DNA of 64,000 nucleotides from Polaromonas sp. AET17H-212 (GCF_002379085.1 NZ_NBZW01000004.1:62001-126000), one strand, 5' to 3'. Shown: positions 54,477 to 64,000, counted from the first letter of the stretch. The notes: generated from the sequence alone by a model not told the origin. Translations and numbers: made by a program.

Positions 54477-54604
54477 CGGCCGCACTTATCCTTAAAGATT
54501 TTGATGATGCTAAAGAGTTTCTTGTCAGCCTTCGTAGGTCAAATGATGCTTGGTGGAAAAGTGATTCGGTTGCCTCGCCGTGGGTCTTTCGAGGGGTTGG
54601 CGAT

Positions 54605-55399
54605 TTGGATAATTGGCGCTTGATCCCCTCTGCTTGGAGGCTTACCGCCAATCCATTGAATCCCTTGATCGAAAGAATCAAATCAGCGTGTCTGCAGTTC
54701 GATAGAGATGATGGCAATAACTTGATTTTTAGACGGCATCGTGAGTGGCAAGCCGCCGAGCAAGAAGCATTATTTCAATTCGCTGAGCTTGCTAACTCTG
54801 TAGGGTTCGAGACGAAGCCGGCGTTGTTCGGTAGAGACCGTAGCCCACTTGCCGTGGGTTGGTTACGGGGTTTTCGAGGAGATGGGCTATTTCCAGACGT
54901 GGAGCTGATGGCCCTGGCTCAGCATCATGGCATTCCGACTCGCCTGTTAGATTGGTCAACTAACCCGATGATCGCGGCCTTTTTCGCAGCAATTGCTGTC
55001 GGTAAGAGTAATCCCGATCAAAAAATTTGCGTGTGGGCACTTGACACTAGCGGCCCAGTGCAGTCAAGCGGCCTTATGAATTTCGGGAAATTTCGGATTG
55101 CAATCCATGCGCCTGCAAGAAGCAACAATCTCTATTTGCGATCTCAAGATGGGGTGTTAACGGAGCTTTTCGGTACAGACAATTTTTTTTGTGAACATGA
55201 CAGATGGCCGGCCCTTGAAGATGCTTTTGATGGAACCGAGTTGCAGGAATCTTTACTGATTGGGCACACTTTAAAAGCTCAACATGCTCCTCTTCTTTTG
55301 ACTTTACTGGAGAGGGAGGGTGTTAATCGTACGATGCTGATGCCATCACTTGATAACGTTGCGAAGTCGGTCATCACCAAATGGGGCATTGACCATTAG
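54605..55399 (+). CDS. FRG-domain protein, N-terminus uncertain
   Basis: A 264-codon frame from TTG 54605. It has MALAQHHGIPTRLLDWSTNP followed by MIAAFFAAIA, the core of the FRG family (named after an N-terminal F-R-G motif). In the same frame but upstream of 54605 the codons give WVFRGVGD, containing the family motif, and the frame is open back to 54446. No ATG, GTG or TTG is present there. So the true start is non-canonical, the gene has lost its start, or it is disrupted. Base composition is AT-richer than neighbours, suggesting transfer. FRG proteins are seen in defence regions; function unknown. Confidence 0.6.
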   Translation: MDNWRLIPSAWRLTANPLNPLIERIKSACLQFDRDDGNNLIFRRHREWQAAEQEALFQFAELANSVGFETKPALFGRDRSPLAVGWLRGFRGDGLFPDVELMALAQHHGIPTRLLDWSTNPMIAAFFAAIAVGKSNPDQKICVWALDTSGPVQSSGLMNFGKFRIAIHAPARSNNLYLRSQDGVLTELFGTDNFFCEHDRWPALEDAFDGTELQESLLIGHTLKAQHAPLLLTLLEREGVNRTMLMPSLDNVAKSVITKWGIDH

Positions 55400-55437
55400 A
55401 AAAAGTTTTTTGTAGTGTAGGACTTGGGTTTGCGCTA

Positions 55438-56556
55438 CTACCTCACCCGCGCCGCCACTTCCCGCCCCAGCTCGATCACCGCCATCGCGTAATAACTGCT
55501 CCAGTTGTAGCGCGTGATGGCATAAAAATTTTCCGTGCCCGCGACGTAACTCGGTGCGCTGCCGCCGTTGTTGGGGTCGCCATTGATCAGCTCGATCAGC
55601 GCCAGCGGCCCGGGGTGCTTCAGGGCTTCGCCTTCGAGCACCGCGCCCTTGGCGCTGAAGCTGGGCACGCTGAAGGTCGGCAGGATGTCGGGGGCCATCA
55701 GGGCGTCCATGTCCAGCGTGGCCGTGTCAAAACGCACGGGGTAATGCGTGGGCATGCCGGGTTGCCAGTTGAAGGCCTTGAAATAACTGGCGACCGAACC
55801 GATCACGTCGGCGGGGCTGTTCCACAAATCCACTTTGCCGTCGCCGTCGAAGTCCACCGCGTACTTGACCCAGCTCGAGGGCATGAACTGCGGCATGCCC
55901 ATGGCGCCGGCATAGCTGCCGCGCGGGGCCAGCGGGTCGCTGCCCAGGCGGCTCTGGTGGCTGAGGAACTGTTCGAGTTCGCTTTTGAAAAACTCGCTGC
56001 GCTCCCGGGCCCGCGGATGGGCGGACGGAAAGTCGAAGGCCAGCGTGGTCAGGGCGTCCAGCACGCGGAACTTGCCGGTGTCGCGGCCGTAAATGGTCTC
56101 CACCCCGATGATGCCGACGATGATGTCGGCGGGCACGCCGTATTCCGCCTCAGCACGCGCCAGGCTGGCCTGGTTGTCCCGCCAGAAGGCGGCGCCGGCG
56201 GCGATGCGGACCGGGTCGATGAAGCGGCTGCGGTAGGTGCGCCAGTTCTTGGTGAAGGTCTTGGCCGGCGGCTGCATCAACCGCACAACGGTCGGGCTGA
56301 AGCGTGCTTGGCCGATGGCGTCGCGCACCCATGCCACGTCGAGGTCGCGCCGGCTGGCCAGGTCTTCGGCAAAACGCATGGCTTCGGGGCGGCTGGCGTA
56401 GGCGGTTTCCTGCTCGGCCGCCTGCTGCACCTTGATCCTCCCGGGTTTGAGGTCTTTTGCGGTGCTGGCGCCTGCTGTGCCTGCGCAGACAGCTATCAAA
56501 AGAAGAGCGGCCAGGACGCGGGGCGGGGCCGGGGGAGAAAACGGGCGGGCAATCAT
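55438..56556 (-). CDS. Lytic murein transglycosylase B family (MltB-like)
   Basis: A 372-residue exported protein. The signal peptide is coded by a region containing the dispersed repeat (LAALLLIAVCAGTAGAST). The catalytic Glu lies in IIGVETIYGRDTGKFRVLDA; GAMGMPQFMPSSW is the substrate-groove signature; NFYAITRYNWSSYYAMAV is C-terminal. It cleaves the glycan strands of peptidoglycan. Start ATG 56556 is chosen because it precedes the signal peptide by a short n-region; the long upstream frame is rejected. It is convergent with the FRG gene. Confidence 0.88.
   Translation of the reverse strand: MIARPFSPPAPPRVLAALLLIAVCAGTAGASTAKDLKPGRIKVQQAAEQETAYASRPEAMRFAEDLASRRDLDVAWVRDAIGQARFSPTVVRLMQPPAKTFTKNWRTYRSRFIDPVRIAAGAAFWRDNQASLARAEAEYGVPADIIVGIIGVETIYGRDTGKFRVLDALTTLAFDFPSAHPRARERSEFFKSELEQFLSHQSRLGSDPLAPRGSYAGAMGMPQFMPSSWVKYAVDFDGDGKVDLWNSPADVIGSVASYFKAFNWQPGMPTHYPVRFDTATLDMDALMAPDILPTFSVPSFSAKGAVLEGEALKHPGPLALIELINGDPNNGGSAPSYVAGTENFYAITRYNWSSYYAMAVIELGREVAARVR
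56491..56508. repeat. Dispersed repeat core in the lytic transglycosylase signal-peptide coding region
   Basis: AGCTATCAAAAGAAGAGC on the plus strand, a degenerate repeat core, reads on the coding strand as the hydrophobic residues LLLIAV of the signal peptide. Confidence 0.5.
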
Positions 56557-56653
56557 GCGGAAGGGTCGGGTCCAGAAAAACGGAAAGAAGGCAGGGCAGG
56601 CTGACAGTATGGCGCCAAGCGCATCCCCTGCTGTGTCAGGCGGGGAAAAAAAG

Positions 56654-58663
56654 TCAGGCCGGCCAGCGCAGGCCGGCATATTGCTTTTTGAGCAAGGCCA
56701 CGCTGGTGGCCGTGCCGCCGGTAGGCGTGACGGCATAACGCTGCGCTTCGAGTTGCAGCAGCCAGTCGTGCAGCGCCTGGCCCTCGTCGCCATACCGCTG
56801 CCGGACCTGCAGCGCCAGCTGGCGCGGGGAGGTGGCGCCGTGGCTGTCCAGCCCGGCCTTGGCCAGCTGCTTGCGGACGCGGCCCAGCAGGCGCAGCCAG
56901 GGGTCGCGCTGGCTGCGGTCCCACAGGGTCCAGGCCGCACCGGCCAGGCTGACTGCCACGACGATGGCGATCAGCACATACGCCAGGTCTTCCCAGCTTG
57001 GGGATTCAAACCCGATGTCCTTGAGCAGTTGCAGCTGCTTGCCCTGCGTGTAGTTGAGGATCAACTGGTTCCAGCGGTTGTTGACCGCCTCCCAGGTGGC
57101 GCGCAGTTGCGCCGCCAGTGTCGGGCTGAAGGTGCCCAGGGCCTGCCCAACCAGCCCTTGCGGTGCCGCCAGCCGCTGGAAGGCGCCGGTGCGACCGGGC
57201 GCCACGGCCGAGGTCGGGTCCACACGCACCCAGCCCTGGCCGGCCTGCCAGACCTCGGCCCAGGCGTGGGCGTCGCTCTGGCGCAGCGCCCAGAAGCCAT
57301 CGACTGCGTTGAGCTCGCCGCCCTGGTAGCCGGTGACGATGCGGGCCGGCACGTCCAGGGCGCGCATCAGCACCACAAAGGCGGACGCGATGTGTTCGCA
57401 AAAACCTTGCTTGCGGTCGAACCAGAATTCGTCGGCGGTGTTGGCACCGTACACGCCGGGCTCCAGCGTGTAGGTGTAGCCGCCGGTGCGCAGGCGGTCC
57501 AGCACGGCCTGCACCAGCGCCTGGGCACCGGCCTGGGCGTAACGCGGGTCGCGCCGGATCTCGGCGGCCAGCGCCAGCGTACGTGGGTTGAAGCCCGGCG
57601 GCAGTTCGACAAACTCCTGCAGGCCCACTTCCTGCCGGTCGGGCCCGTGCCTGAACACCGGGTGGCTTTTCACCTGGTAACGGACCAGGTCGGTGATGGG
57701 CCGGTCGGTCAACCATTGCAGGTCGCTGCTCATGCGGGTCTGGTAGCCCGGCAGGCGGGGGCTTTCGGCCGCGGCCTCCATCACGAACAGCCAGGGCCGG
57801 CTGGTCGGCTCGAGCGTGACCTGATAGGAAATGGGCGCGCCCTGCACGCTCAGGTTGTCGGCCAGCTTGTAGCGGGACGGAAACCCCGAGCGGGACGAGG
57901 GCCGCCACTCGCGCCCATCGAAGGCGGAGAGCACCGGCCCGCGAAAGTACAGCTCGCGCTGGGGTGGCGGCCGGCCTTCAAACGCCACGCGCATGGCGAT
58001 GCTGCTGTCGAGCGCCAGGCTGGCGATGGTGCCGACCTGCATGGTGGCGCTCAGGCCGCTGCGGCCCGTCATGGCGTCCGAGGGAACGCCCCACAGCGGC
58101 GCCAGGCGCGGGAACAGCACAAACAGCAGCACCATCACCGGCGCGCCGAGCAGCGCCATCCAGCCGGCGGTTCTGGCGGCCTGCAGCAGCGGCGGTTTGC
58201 CGACCGGCATGTGGGCATTGACCAGGGCCGTCAGCAGGCCCAGCAGGCCCAGCAGCATGCTGAAGGCCGTCAGCAGCGACTGGGAGTAGAAAAAGTTGGT
58301 GAGCATCGTGAAGAAGCCCAGGAAAAACACCACAAAGGCGTCGCGCCGGGCACGCAGCTCCAGCGTCTTGAGCGCCAGCAGAATCACGATCAACGTGACG
58401 CCGGCGTCGCGGCCCAGCAAGGTCCTGTGGGTCAGCCATGTGGCGCCGACCGCCACAGCCAGCAGTACCAGCAGCCACCATTTGTTCGGCAGCGGTTTGC
58501 TCCCCAAGGCCAGCTGGCCGCGCCACAGCAGCATGCCGGCCGCCAGCGCGCTGCACCACCAGGGCAGCGCGTTGACTTGCGGCAGCAGCACCCAGGCGAT
58601 GACGGCCAGCAGGAAGAGGGTGTCGCGGCTGTCGCGGGGCAGGGTTTGGAGGCGGGCTAGCAT
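56654..58663 (-). CDS. TgpA-type transglutaminase with membrane domain (DUF3488/DUF4129-like)
   Basis: A 669-residue membrane protein. An N-terminal block of hydrophobic helices (LFLLAVIAWVLLPQVNALPW, LLGLLGLLTALVNAHMP and others) is followed by a periplasmic-facing region and the transglutaminase core: KQGFCEHIASAFVVLMRAL (Cys), SDAHAWAEVW (His) and VDPTSAVAPG (Asp). A further helix and a C-terminal part (LLRLLGRVRKQLAKAG) follow. It starts at 58663 (MLARLQTLP). It belongs to a minus-strand cluster with DUF58 and MoxR genes. This gene organisation is widespread; the substrate is unknown. Confidence 0.88.
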   Translation of the reverse strand: MLARLQTLPRDSRDTLFLLAVIAWVLLPQVNALPWWCSALAAGMLLWRGQLALGSKPLPNKWWLLVLLAVAVGATWLTHRTLLGRDAGVTLIVILLALKTLELRARRDAFVVFFLGFFTMLTNFFYSQSLLTAFSMLLGLLGLLTALVNAHMPVGKPPLLQAARTAGWMALLGAPVMVLLFVLFPRLAPLWGVPSDAMTGRSGLSATMQVGTIASLALDSSIAMRVAFEGRPPPQRELYFRGPVLSAFDGREWRPSSRSGFPSRYKLADNLSVQGAPISYQVTLEPTSRPWLFVMEAAAESPRLPGYQTRMSSDLQWLTDRPITDLVRYQVKSHPVFRHGPDRQEVGLQEFVELPPGFNPRTLALAAEIRRDPRYAQAGAQALVQAVLDRLRTGGYTYTLEPGVYGANTADEFWFDRKQGFCEHIASAFVVLMRALDVPARIVTGYQGGELNAVDGFWALRQSDAHAWAEVWQAGQGWVRVDPTSAVAPGRTGAFQRLAAPQGLVGQALGTFSPTLAAQLRATWEAVNNRWNQLILNYTQGKQLQLLKDIGFESPSWEDLAYVLIAIVVAVSLAGAAWTLWDRSQRDPWLRLLGRVRKQLAKAGLDSHGATSPRQLALQVRQRYGDEGQALHDWLLQLEAQRYAVTPTGGTATSVALLKKQYAGLRWPA

Positions 58664-58823
58664 GTGGCTTTCCCGCACGTCCGTGGGCGTGCCTGCGCCT
58701 GTTGGCCGGGCAACCCCCGGCTTGTTGGCCCACCTCCACCGCAGGAGGTGAAGACAGCTTGTACAAGTTCAGCCCCAACCACGCAAGGCTGACGCGCCCA
58801 GCTTGCAGGGGTATGCGCGCTAG

Positions 58824-59825
58824 TCAACATACAGCCAGCGCCTCCAGACATTGCCGTTTGTGCGCCTCACCACTGGAGGGCTTGATCTCCAGCCCCGGCA
58901 AGCGCAGGCCGTAATTCAGGCCGAGCCTGTCGGCCTGCAGCACCCAGGCGCACAGCCGCGACAGCCGCGCTTCGGTGCCAAGCGAGCCGGCCTGCAGGAA
59001 ATCCAGCCAGAGCTCGTGGCGCTGGGCCTGTTGGGTGTCGCGCACCACCAGGCCGTTGCCCTGGTCGTCGGCCTTGGCCGCCTTTTTCCACATGACGAGT
59101 TTGAGCGGGTCGCCTCGGCGGTAACCGCGTATGCCGTCGAACTCGCCGGCGCTTTGCCAGCGGGCCGAGGCGTCGGCGCCGCCGGAGCGCGGCTCGCCGG
59201 GGGGCAGGGGCGGTGGGCGTGACTCCGGCGCCGGGTAGACCAGCATCTGCGCGGCGGGACGCCAGACGGTCCAGACGCGGAAGGTGCCCAGCGGGAAGCG
59301 GGTTTCGGCGGTCAGCGTCGGCAGGCGGTGCAGGCCGCGGCGCTGCGCTGTGAAGGCGACCTGCACCGTGGCGCTGTTTTGCGCCGGCACATCGGTCCAG
59401 GCCCAGTGCGGCTGGCCGGTCCCGCCGGGTGCAGCCAGCACGCTGATGCCGATGCCGTGCCGCACGGAACGCCGGCTGTTCGTGAGTTTGACGTCGAAAA
59501 TGGCTGCAGTGCCCGCGAAATGGGCGGGAGGTGCTATCAAATTCATGGCAAGGCCGCGCAGCGTGCCGTGGCACACATGCATGCCGGTGAGGGCGCTGCC
59601 GGCCAGCAGAAAGGTCAGCAGGTAGCCCAGGTTGAGCTGGTAGTTGATGGAGGCGACCAGCAGCACCATCAGCGTGAGCGCCAGCATCAGCCCGGGCCGC
59701 GTCGGCAGGATGTAGACATTGCGCTGGGTCAGCAACACGCTGTCGGTCAGCGGCAGGCGGCTTTGCCACCACTGCTGGAAACGGCCACGCACAAACGTCA
59801 GGGGGTTGAGAATGGCGACGGTCAT
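58824..59825 (-). CDS. DUF58 domain protein
   Basis: A 333-residue protein with two N-terminal hydrophobic segments (LMLALTLMVLLVASINYQLN, LGYLLTFLLAGSALTGM) and a C-terminal DUF58 region with the family signature GEFDGIRGYRRGDPLKLVMW. The gap to the TgpA-type gene is 160 bp and has nothing I can assign. DUF58 proteins, with MoxR ATPases and TgpA, form a conserved membrane-linked set; the exact function is unknown. The start at 59825 is the first ATG. A repeat-like stretch encodes MNLIAPP in the protein. Confidence 0.88.
   Translation of the reverse strand: MTVAILNPLTFVRGRFQQWWQSRLPLTDSVLLTQRNVYILPTRPGLMLALTLMVLLVASINYQLNLGYLLTFLLAGSALTGMHVCHGTLRGLAMNLIAPPAHFAGTAAIFDVKLTNSRRSVRHGIGISVLAAPGGTGQPHWAWTDVPAQNSATVQVAFTAQRRGLHRLPTLTAETRFPLGTFRVWTVWRPAAQMLVYPAPESRPPPLPPGEPRSGGADASARWQSAGEFDGIRGYRRGDPLKLVMWKKAAKADDQGNGLVVRDTQQAQRHELWLDFLQAGSLGTEARLSRLCAWVLQADRLGLNYGLRLPGLEIKPSSGEAHKRQCLEALAVC
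59533..59549. repeat. Possible degenerate dispersed repeat core inside the DUF58 gene
   Basis: GCTATCAAATTCATGGC on the plus strand is a one-mismatch palindrome resembling the core of the dispersed repeat. It encodes AMNLIA on the minus strand. No tail is clearly present, so it could be chance. Confidence 0.3.
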
Positions 59826-59907
59826 GGACCGGTGGCCCCGCCGGGAGGCCTGCCGCAGCCACTGGCCGCCACGGATTGCGGATCAGGCCCGCCATGACCG
59901 GGCCGCC

Positions 59908-60828
<921 letters not shown>

Positions 60829-60857
60829 GCCATCAACCTTACCGCAAAATTTCTCCT

Positions 60858-61811
60858 ATGAACGGCACCGCGTATTTCACCCATAAAGACTGCTGGAAAC
60901 ACGAGATGGGTGCCGGTCACCCCGAGTGTCCGGAGCGGCTCGACGCGATTGAAGACCGCCTGCTGATCACCGGCGTCGGCGATGCACTGGACCGGCGTGA
61001 AGCGCCGCTGGCCTCCATCAGCGACCTGGAGCTGGCGCATGGCCGCATGCTGATCGCCTCGCTGCGCGGCCTGAGCGACCAGCTCGCCGACGAGATCCTG
61101 GCGGGCGGCCCGACCCACGCGCAGATCGACCCCGACACCTCGATGAACGTGCACACCTGGACGGCGGCCCTGCGGGCGGCCGGCGCCACATTGGCCGCCA
61201 CCGATGCGGTGATGGCGGGCGAGGTCGAAAACGCCTTCTGCGCGGTGCGGCCGCCCGGCCACCATGCCTGCCGTGACAAGGCCATGGGCTTCTGTTTTTT
61301 CAACAACATCGCGGTGGCAGCCAAATACGCGCTGGAGCGGCACGGCCTCAAACGCGTGGCGATTGTCGATTTCGACGTGCACCACGGCAACGGCACGGAA
61401 GACATCATCCGCGGCGACGACCGCATCCTGATGGTCAGTTTTTTCCAGCACCCCTATTACCCCTATACCGGCGCCGAGACGCAGGCCGCCAACATGGTGA
61501 ACCTGCCGGTGCCGGCCTACACCAAGGGCATGGACATCCGCGAGCTGATCGAGATGATGTGGATTCCGCGCCTGGAGGCGTTCAAGCCGGAAATGATCTT
61601 CATCAGCGCCGGTTTTGACGCCCACCGCGAAGACGACCTGGGCCAGATGGGCCTGACCGAGCAGGACTACGCCTGGATCACCATGCGCATCAAGGACGTG
61701 GCCAGGCGTTACGCCAGGGGCCGCATCGTCTCCTCGCTCGAAGGCGGCTACAACCTGGGCGCGCTCGCTCGCAGCGTGGAGGCGCACATCCGCGTGCTTG
61801 CCGATTTATAG
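60858..61811 (+). CDS. Histone deacetylase-family (acetylpolyamine/amidohydrolase-like) protein
   Basis: A 317-residue class II HDAC-like enzyme. The zinc and active-site motifs are RPPGHHACRDKAMGFCFFNN and VDFDVHHGNGTED, with SAGFDAHREDDLGQM later. Bacterial members deacetylate polyamines, acetoin-pathway or other small molecules, not histones. Start ATG 60858 is near the canonical N-terminus (MNGTAYFTHKDCWKHEMG). The 29-bp gap to the divergent MoxR gene means promoters overlap coding sequence. A gene for an enoyl-CoA hydratase follows after 42 bp. Confidence 0.92.
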   Translation: MNGTAYFTHKDCWKHEMGAGHPECPERLDAIEDRLLITGVGDALDRREAPLASISDLELAHGRMLIASLRGLSDQLADEILAGGPTHAQIDPDTSMNVHTWTAALRAAGATLAATDAVMAGEVENAFCAVRPPGHHACRDKAMGFCFFNNIAVAAKYALERHGLKRVAIVDFDVHHGNGTEDIIRGDDRILMVSFFQHPYYPYTGAETQAANMVNLPVPAYTKGMDIRELIEMMWIPRLEAFKPEMIFISAGFDAHREDDLGQMGLTEQDYAWITMRIKDVARRYARGRIVSSLEGGYNLGALARSVEAHIRVLADL

Positions 61812-61853
61812 AACCGAAGACCTGTCGCTTTTCACACCCTCCAGAGTCCTGCC

Positions 61854-62642
61854 ATGAATGATTCTCCGGCCCCCGTGCTGCACACCCGCGACGAACGCGG
61901 CGTGAACTGGCTGACGCTGAACCGTCCCGCCGCCTTCAATACCCTGAGCGAAGAGATGCTGGCCGCCCTGCAGGCCGCGCTGGATGCCGTGGGCGCCGAC
62001 CCTGCCGCACGCATCGTGGTGCTGGCCGCCGAGGGCAAGGCTTTTTGCGCCGGGCACAACCTCAAGGAAATGCGCGCGCAGCCCGACCTGGCCTACTACC
62101 AGAAGCTGTTTGCGCAATGCACCCGCATGATGTTGACCATCCAGGCCTTGCCGGTGCCGGTGCTGGCCCGGGTGCAGGGGGTGGCCACGGCCGCCGGCTG
62201 CCAGCTGGTGGCGCAATGCGACCTGGCGGTGGCCGCCAGCCATGCCAGTTTTGGTGTCAACGGCATTGACGTGGGCCTGTTCTGCGCCACGCCCAGCGTG
62301 CCGCTGGTGCGCAACATTCCCGCCAAGCAGGCCATGGAAATGCTGCTGACCGGCGGCTTCATCAGTGCCGATGAGGCACGCGTGCGCGGCCTGGTCAACC
62401 GCGTGGTGGCGCCCGAGGCGCTGGATGCCGAAATAGAGCAGATGCTGCAGGCGATCCTGGCGAAACCGCGCGAGGCGATTGCCATGGGCAAGGCCTTGTT
62501 CTACCAGCAGCGCGAAACCGGCATCGCGGCCGCCTACCAGCTTGCCGGCCAGACCATGGCCTGCAACATGGTTCACCCGGTGGCGCAGGAGGGCGTGCAG
62601 GCCTTCATCGACAAAAGGAAGCCCCAATGGCCGGCCCTGTGA
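61854..62642 (+). CDS. Enoyl-CoA hydratase/isomerase family protein
   Basis: A 262-residue crotonase-fold protein. Oxyanion-hole segments are FCAGHNLKEM and VQGVATAAGCQLVAQCDLAV; SHASFGVNGIDVGLFC is typical of the family. It hydrates or isomerises an acyl-CoA. AGAGTCCTGCC precedes the ATG. It overlaps the MscS gene by 16 bp. With the deacetylase and channel genes it may form one transcription unit, but they share no obvious pathway. Confidence 0.9.
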   Translation: MNDSPAPVLHTRDERGVNWLTLNRPAAFNTLSEEMLAALQAALDAVGADPAARIVVLAAEGKAFCAGHNLKEMRAQPDLAYYQKLFAQCTRMMLTIQALPVPVLARVQGVATAAGCQLVAQCDLAVAASHASFGVNGIDVGLFCATPSVPLVRNIPAKQAMEMLLTGGFISADEARVRGLVNRVVAPEALDAEIEQMLQAILAKPREAIAMGKALFYQQRETGIAAAYQLAGQTMACNMVHPVAQEGVQAFIDKRKPQWPAL

Positions 62643-63940
62643 GCTCCCGGGCGGCGTCAGCCCGGATCGATACGCTCGATGAATGGTTTGCGGCCCTGGC
62701 CCAGCCCACGGCGTTGACCGAGCTGGCGGCACTGGTCGCCTGTGTGCTGCTGGCCTGGCTGCTGGTGCGGGTTGCCAGCCGCGCGCACCTGGTGGCCGAC
62801 GGCAACTCCATCCTGTTTGGCCGGCGCGTGATTGACGGCGTGCTGTTTCCGCTGCTGCTGCTGACGTTTGCCTACGCCGCCCAGACCCTGCTGGCGCGGC
62901 TGTTCCCTTTGGCCGTGTTCAAGGTGGCGGTGCCAGTGCTGCTGGCGCTGGCGGTGATTCGGCTGGGCGTCAAGGTGCTGCAGGTCGCCTTCAAGGAAGC
63001 CCCGTTTGTGCGGGCCCTGGAGCGCACCATTTCGTGGCTGGCCTGGCTGGCGATGGTGCTCTGGGTCAGCGGTTTGCTCCCCTTGATTCTCGAAGAGCTG
63101 GACAACATCAAGTGGAAAGTCGGCAACTCGACCTTGTCGGTGCGCACCATGCTCGAGGGCGCAGTGACGGCCGGGGTGGTGCTGCTGATCGCGCTGTGGA
63201 TCTCCGCGGCGATTGAAACACGCCTGCTGCGTTCGGCCACCGGCAACGAGCTGTCGCTGCGCAAGGCCGTCAGCAACGCCACCCGCGCGGTGCTGATGTT
63301 TGTCGGCCTGCTGATGGCGCTGTCGGCGGTGGGCATCGACCTGACGGCCCTGTCGGTGCTGGGCGGGGCGATCGGCGTGGGCATAGGTTTCGGCCTGCAG
63401 AAGCTGGCCGCCAACTACGTCAGCGGCTTTGTGATGCTGGCCGAACGCAGCGTGCGCATCGGCGACAACGTGCGTGTCGACAACTTCGAGGGCCGCATCA
63501 CCGACATCAACGCGCGTTACACGGTGGTGCGCTCGCTGGGTGGCCGCGAGTCCATCGTGCCCAACGAGATGTTCATCAGCAACCGCATTGAAAACCTCTC
63601 CCTGGCCGATTCGCGCGTGTTGCAGGCCACCGTGGTGTCGGTGAGCTACGACAGCGACGTGGAGCTGGTGATGCGTTTGCTGACCGAGGCGGCGCTCGCG
63701 CAGGACCGCGTGCTGCGCGATCCCGGGCCGGGTGTCAATCTCACCAATTTCGGGGCCGACGGCCTGGAGTTCACGCTCAACTACTGGATGACGGACCCCG
63801 AGAACGGCCAGCAGAACCTGCGCTCGCGCATCAACCTCGCCATCCTGCAGTCCCTGCGCGAGCACCACATCCAGATTCCTTACCCGCAACGGGTGATTCA
63901 CACGCGGCCCCTGCCGGCGGAAGACGTCAAGCCCGCCTGA
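62627..63940 (+). CDS. MscS-type mechanosensitive ion channel
   Basis: A 437-residue membrane protein. An N-terminal part with about five hydrophobic helices leads to the pore helix and beta-domain signature LSVLGGAIGVGIGFGLQKLA, NYVSGFVMLAERSVRIGDNV and GRITDINARYTVVRSLGG. It belongs to the MscS superfamily with an extended N-terminus. It opens on osmotic downshock in the inner membrane. The gene starts within the end of the enoyl-CoA hydratase gene. No ribosome site is clear because of the overlap (AAGGAAGCCCC at 62616 fits). Confidence 0.92.
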   Translation: MAGPVSSRAASARIDTLDEWFAALAQPTALTELAALVACVLLAWLLVRVASRAHLVADGNSILFGRRVIDGVLFPLLLLTFAYAAQTLLARLFPLAVFKVAVPVLLALAVIRLGVKVLQVAFKEAPFVRALERTISWLAWLAMVLWVSGLLPLILEELDNIKWKVGNSTLSVRTMLEGAVTAGVVLLIALWISAAIETRLLRSATGNELSLRKAVSNATRAVLMFVGLLMALSAVGIDLTALSVLGGAIGVGIGFGLQKLAANYVSGFVMLAERSVRIGDNVRVDNFEGRITDINARYTVVRSLGGRESIVPNEMFISNRIENLSLADSRVLQATVVSVSYDSDVELVMRLLTEAALAQDRVLRDPGPGVNLTNFGADGLEFTLNYWMTDPENGQQNLRSRINLAILQSLREHHIQIPYPQRVIHTRPLPAEDVKPA

Positions 63941-63982
63941 GGTCGCCCGTGCCGCCGCGCCCGTTCCGGCGCGACGCTTCCC

Positions 63983-64000
63983 TTACTTCATGAAGGACGG
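63983..64000 (-). CDS. Possible C-terminus of a gene continuing beyond the window
   Basis: On the minus strand the last bases read PSFMK followed by TAA. Only five codons are visible, so no identity can be given; it could also be chance. Confidence 0.25.
   Translation of the reverse strand, partial: PSFMK

Noticed and set aside
54471-54477. GCCTAAC after the VapC gene as a third attC
   Set aside because: The core matches RYYYAAC, but no GTTRRRY partner follows at a plausible distance; the 7-mer pattern is common by chance.
56432-58660. A 742-codon frame opposite the TgpA-type gene
   Set aside because: Gln/His/Gly-rich translation typical of an antisense shadow. The opposite strand has membrane helices and a transglutaminase triad.

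Overview
The window is about 64 kb of GC-rich bacterial chromosome with dense genes on both strands. Gene content (glycine-riboswitch gcvTHP operon, TRAP transporter, ETF-QO, scoAB-type CoA transferase, ComEC) points to a betaproteobacterium. A dispersed palindromic repeat with the core GCTAT-AAAA-ATAGC suggests Comamonadaceae (Polaromonas/Rhodoferax/Variovorax-like). The genus is inference. There is one tRNA (Gly, CCC), no rRNA, no CRISPR array, no insertion sequence and no prophage.

Layout. 1-4.5 kb: a truncated LysR gene facing an extradiol (DODA-type) dioxygenase, an esterase, a holin-like membrane protein and an MBL-fold hydrolase. 4.5-6.0 kb: a small integron-cassette island with two attC-like sites (5086-5145 and 5721-5806), three short orphan genes and no integrase. 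6-11.6 kb: gcvT-gcvH-gcvP behind a tandem glycine riboswitch, all on the minus strand. 11.8-17.6 kb: a TRAP transporter (dctPQM) with a sugar-acid-type dehydrogenase, then ETF-ubiquinone oxidoreductase. 17.7-26.6 kb: an SDR, a thioesterase, a 160-bp nested palindrome, a Lon-related protease, catalase and two CMD-family proteins, and a ribosome hibernation factor. 26.8-34.2 kb: a phosphatase plus a Ser/Thr kinase-UspA fusion, a PAS-LuxR regulator divergent from CoA-transferase genes, and a large histidine kinase with a THI5-type periplasmic sensor. 34.2-39.7 kb: tRNA-Gly, gabD with a translationally coupled lipoprotein, alaS and RidA.

39.8-53.7 kb is the most interesting stretch. Two paralogous sets of the poorly understood circularly permuted ATP-grasp / alpha-E / transglutaminase-like system flank comEC. 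The minus-strand set has ATP-grasp and alpha-E fused, with a 1199-residue transglutaminase-DUF2126 protein. The plus-strand set has the three parts as separate genes. A fourth transglutaminase-like protein lies in a MoxR-DUF58-TgpA cluster at 56.6-60.8 kb. Between them are a Phd/VapC toxin-antitoxin pair, a low-GC FRG-domain gene with a damaged or unusual N-terminus, and a lytic transglycosylase. The window ends with an HDAC-like deacetylase, an enoyl-CoA hydratase and an MscS-type channel.

A recurrent theme is short repeats found inside or touching coding sequence: in alaS, comEC, the signal peptide of the lytic transglycosylase, a transglutaminase and possibly the DUF58 gene. Regulatory signals that can be read directly include the glycine riboswitch, an operator palindrome before dctP, a palindrome between LysR and the dioxygenase, an OxyR-like site before the catalase gene and a perfect inverted repeat before the toxin-antitoxin pair. 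Functional statements come from motif reading, not database searches.
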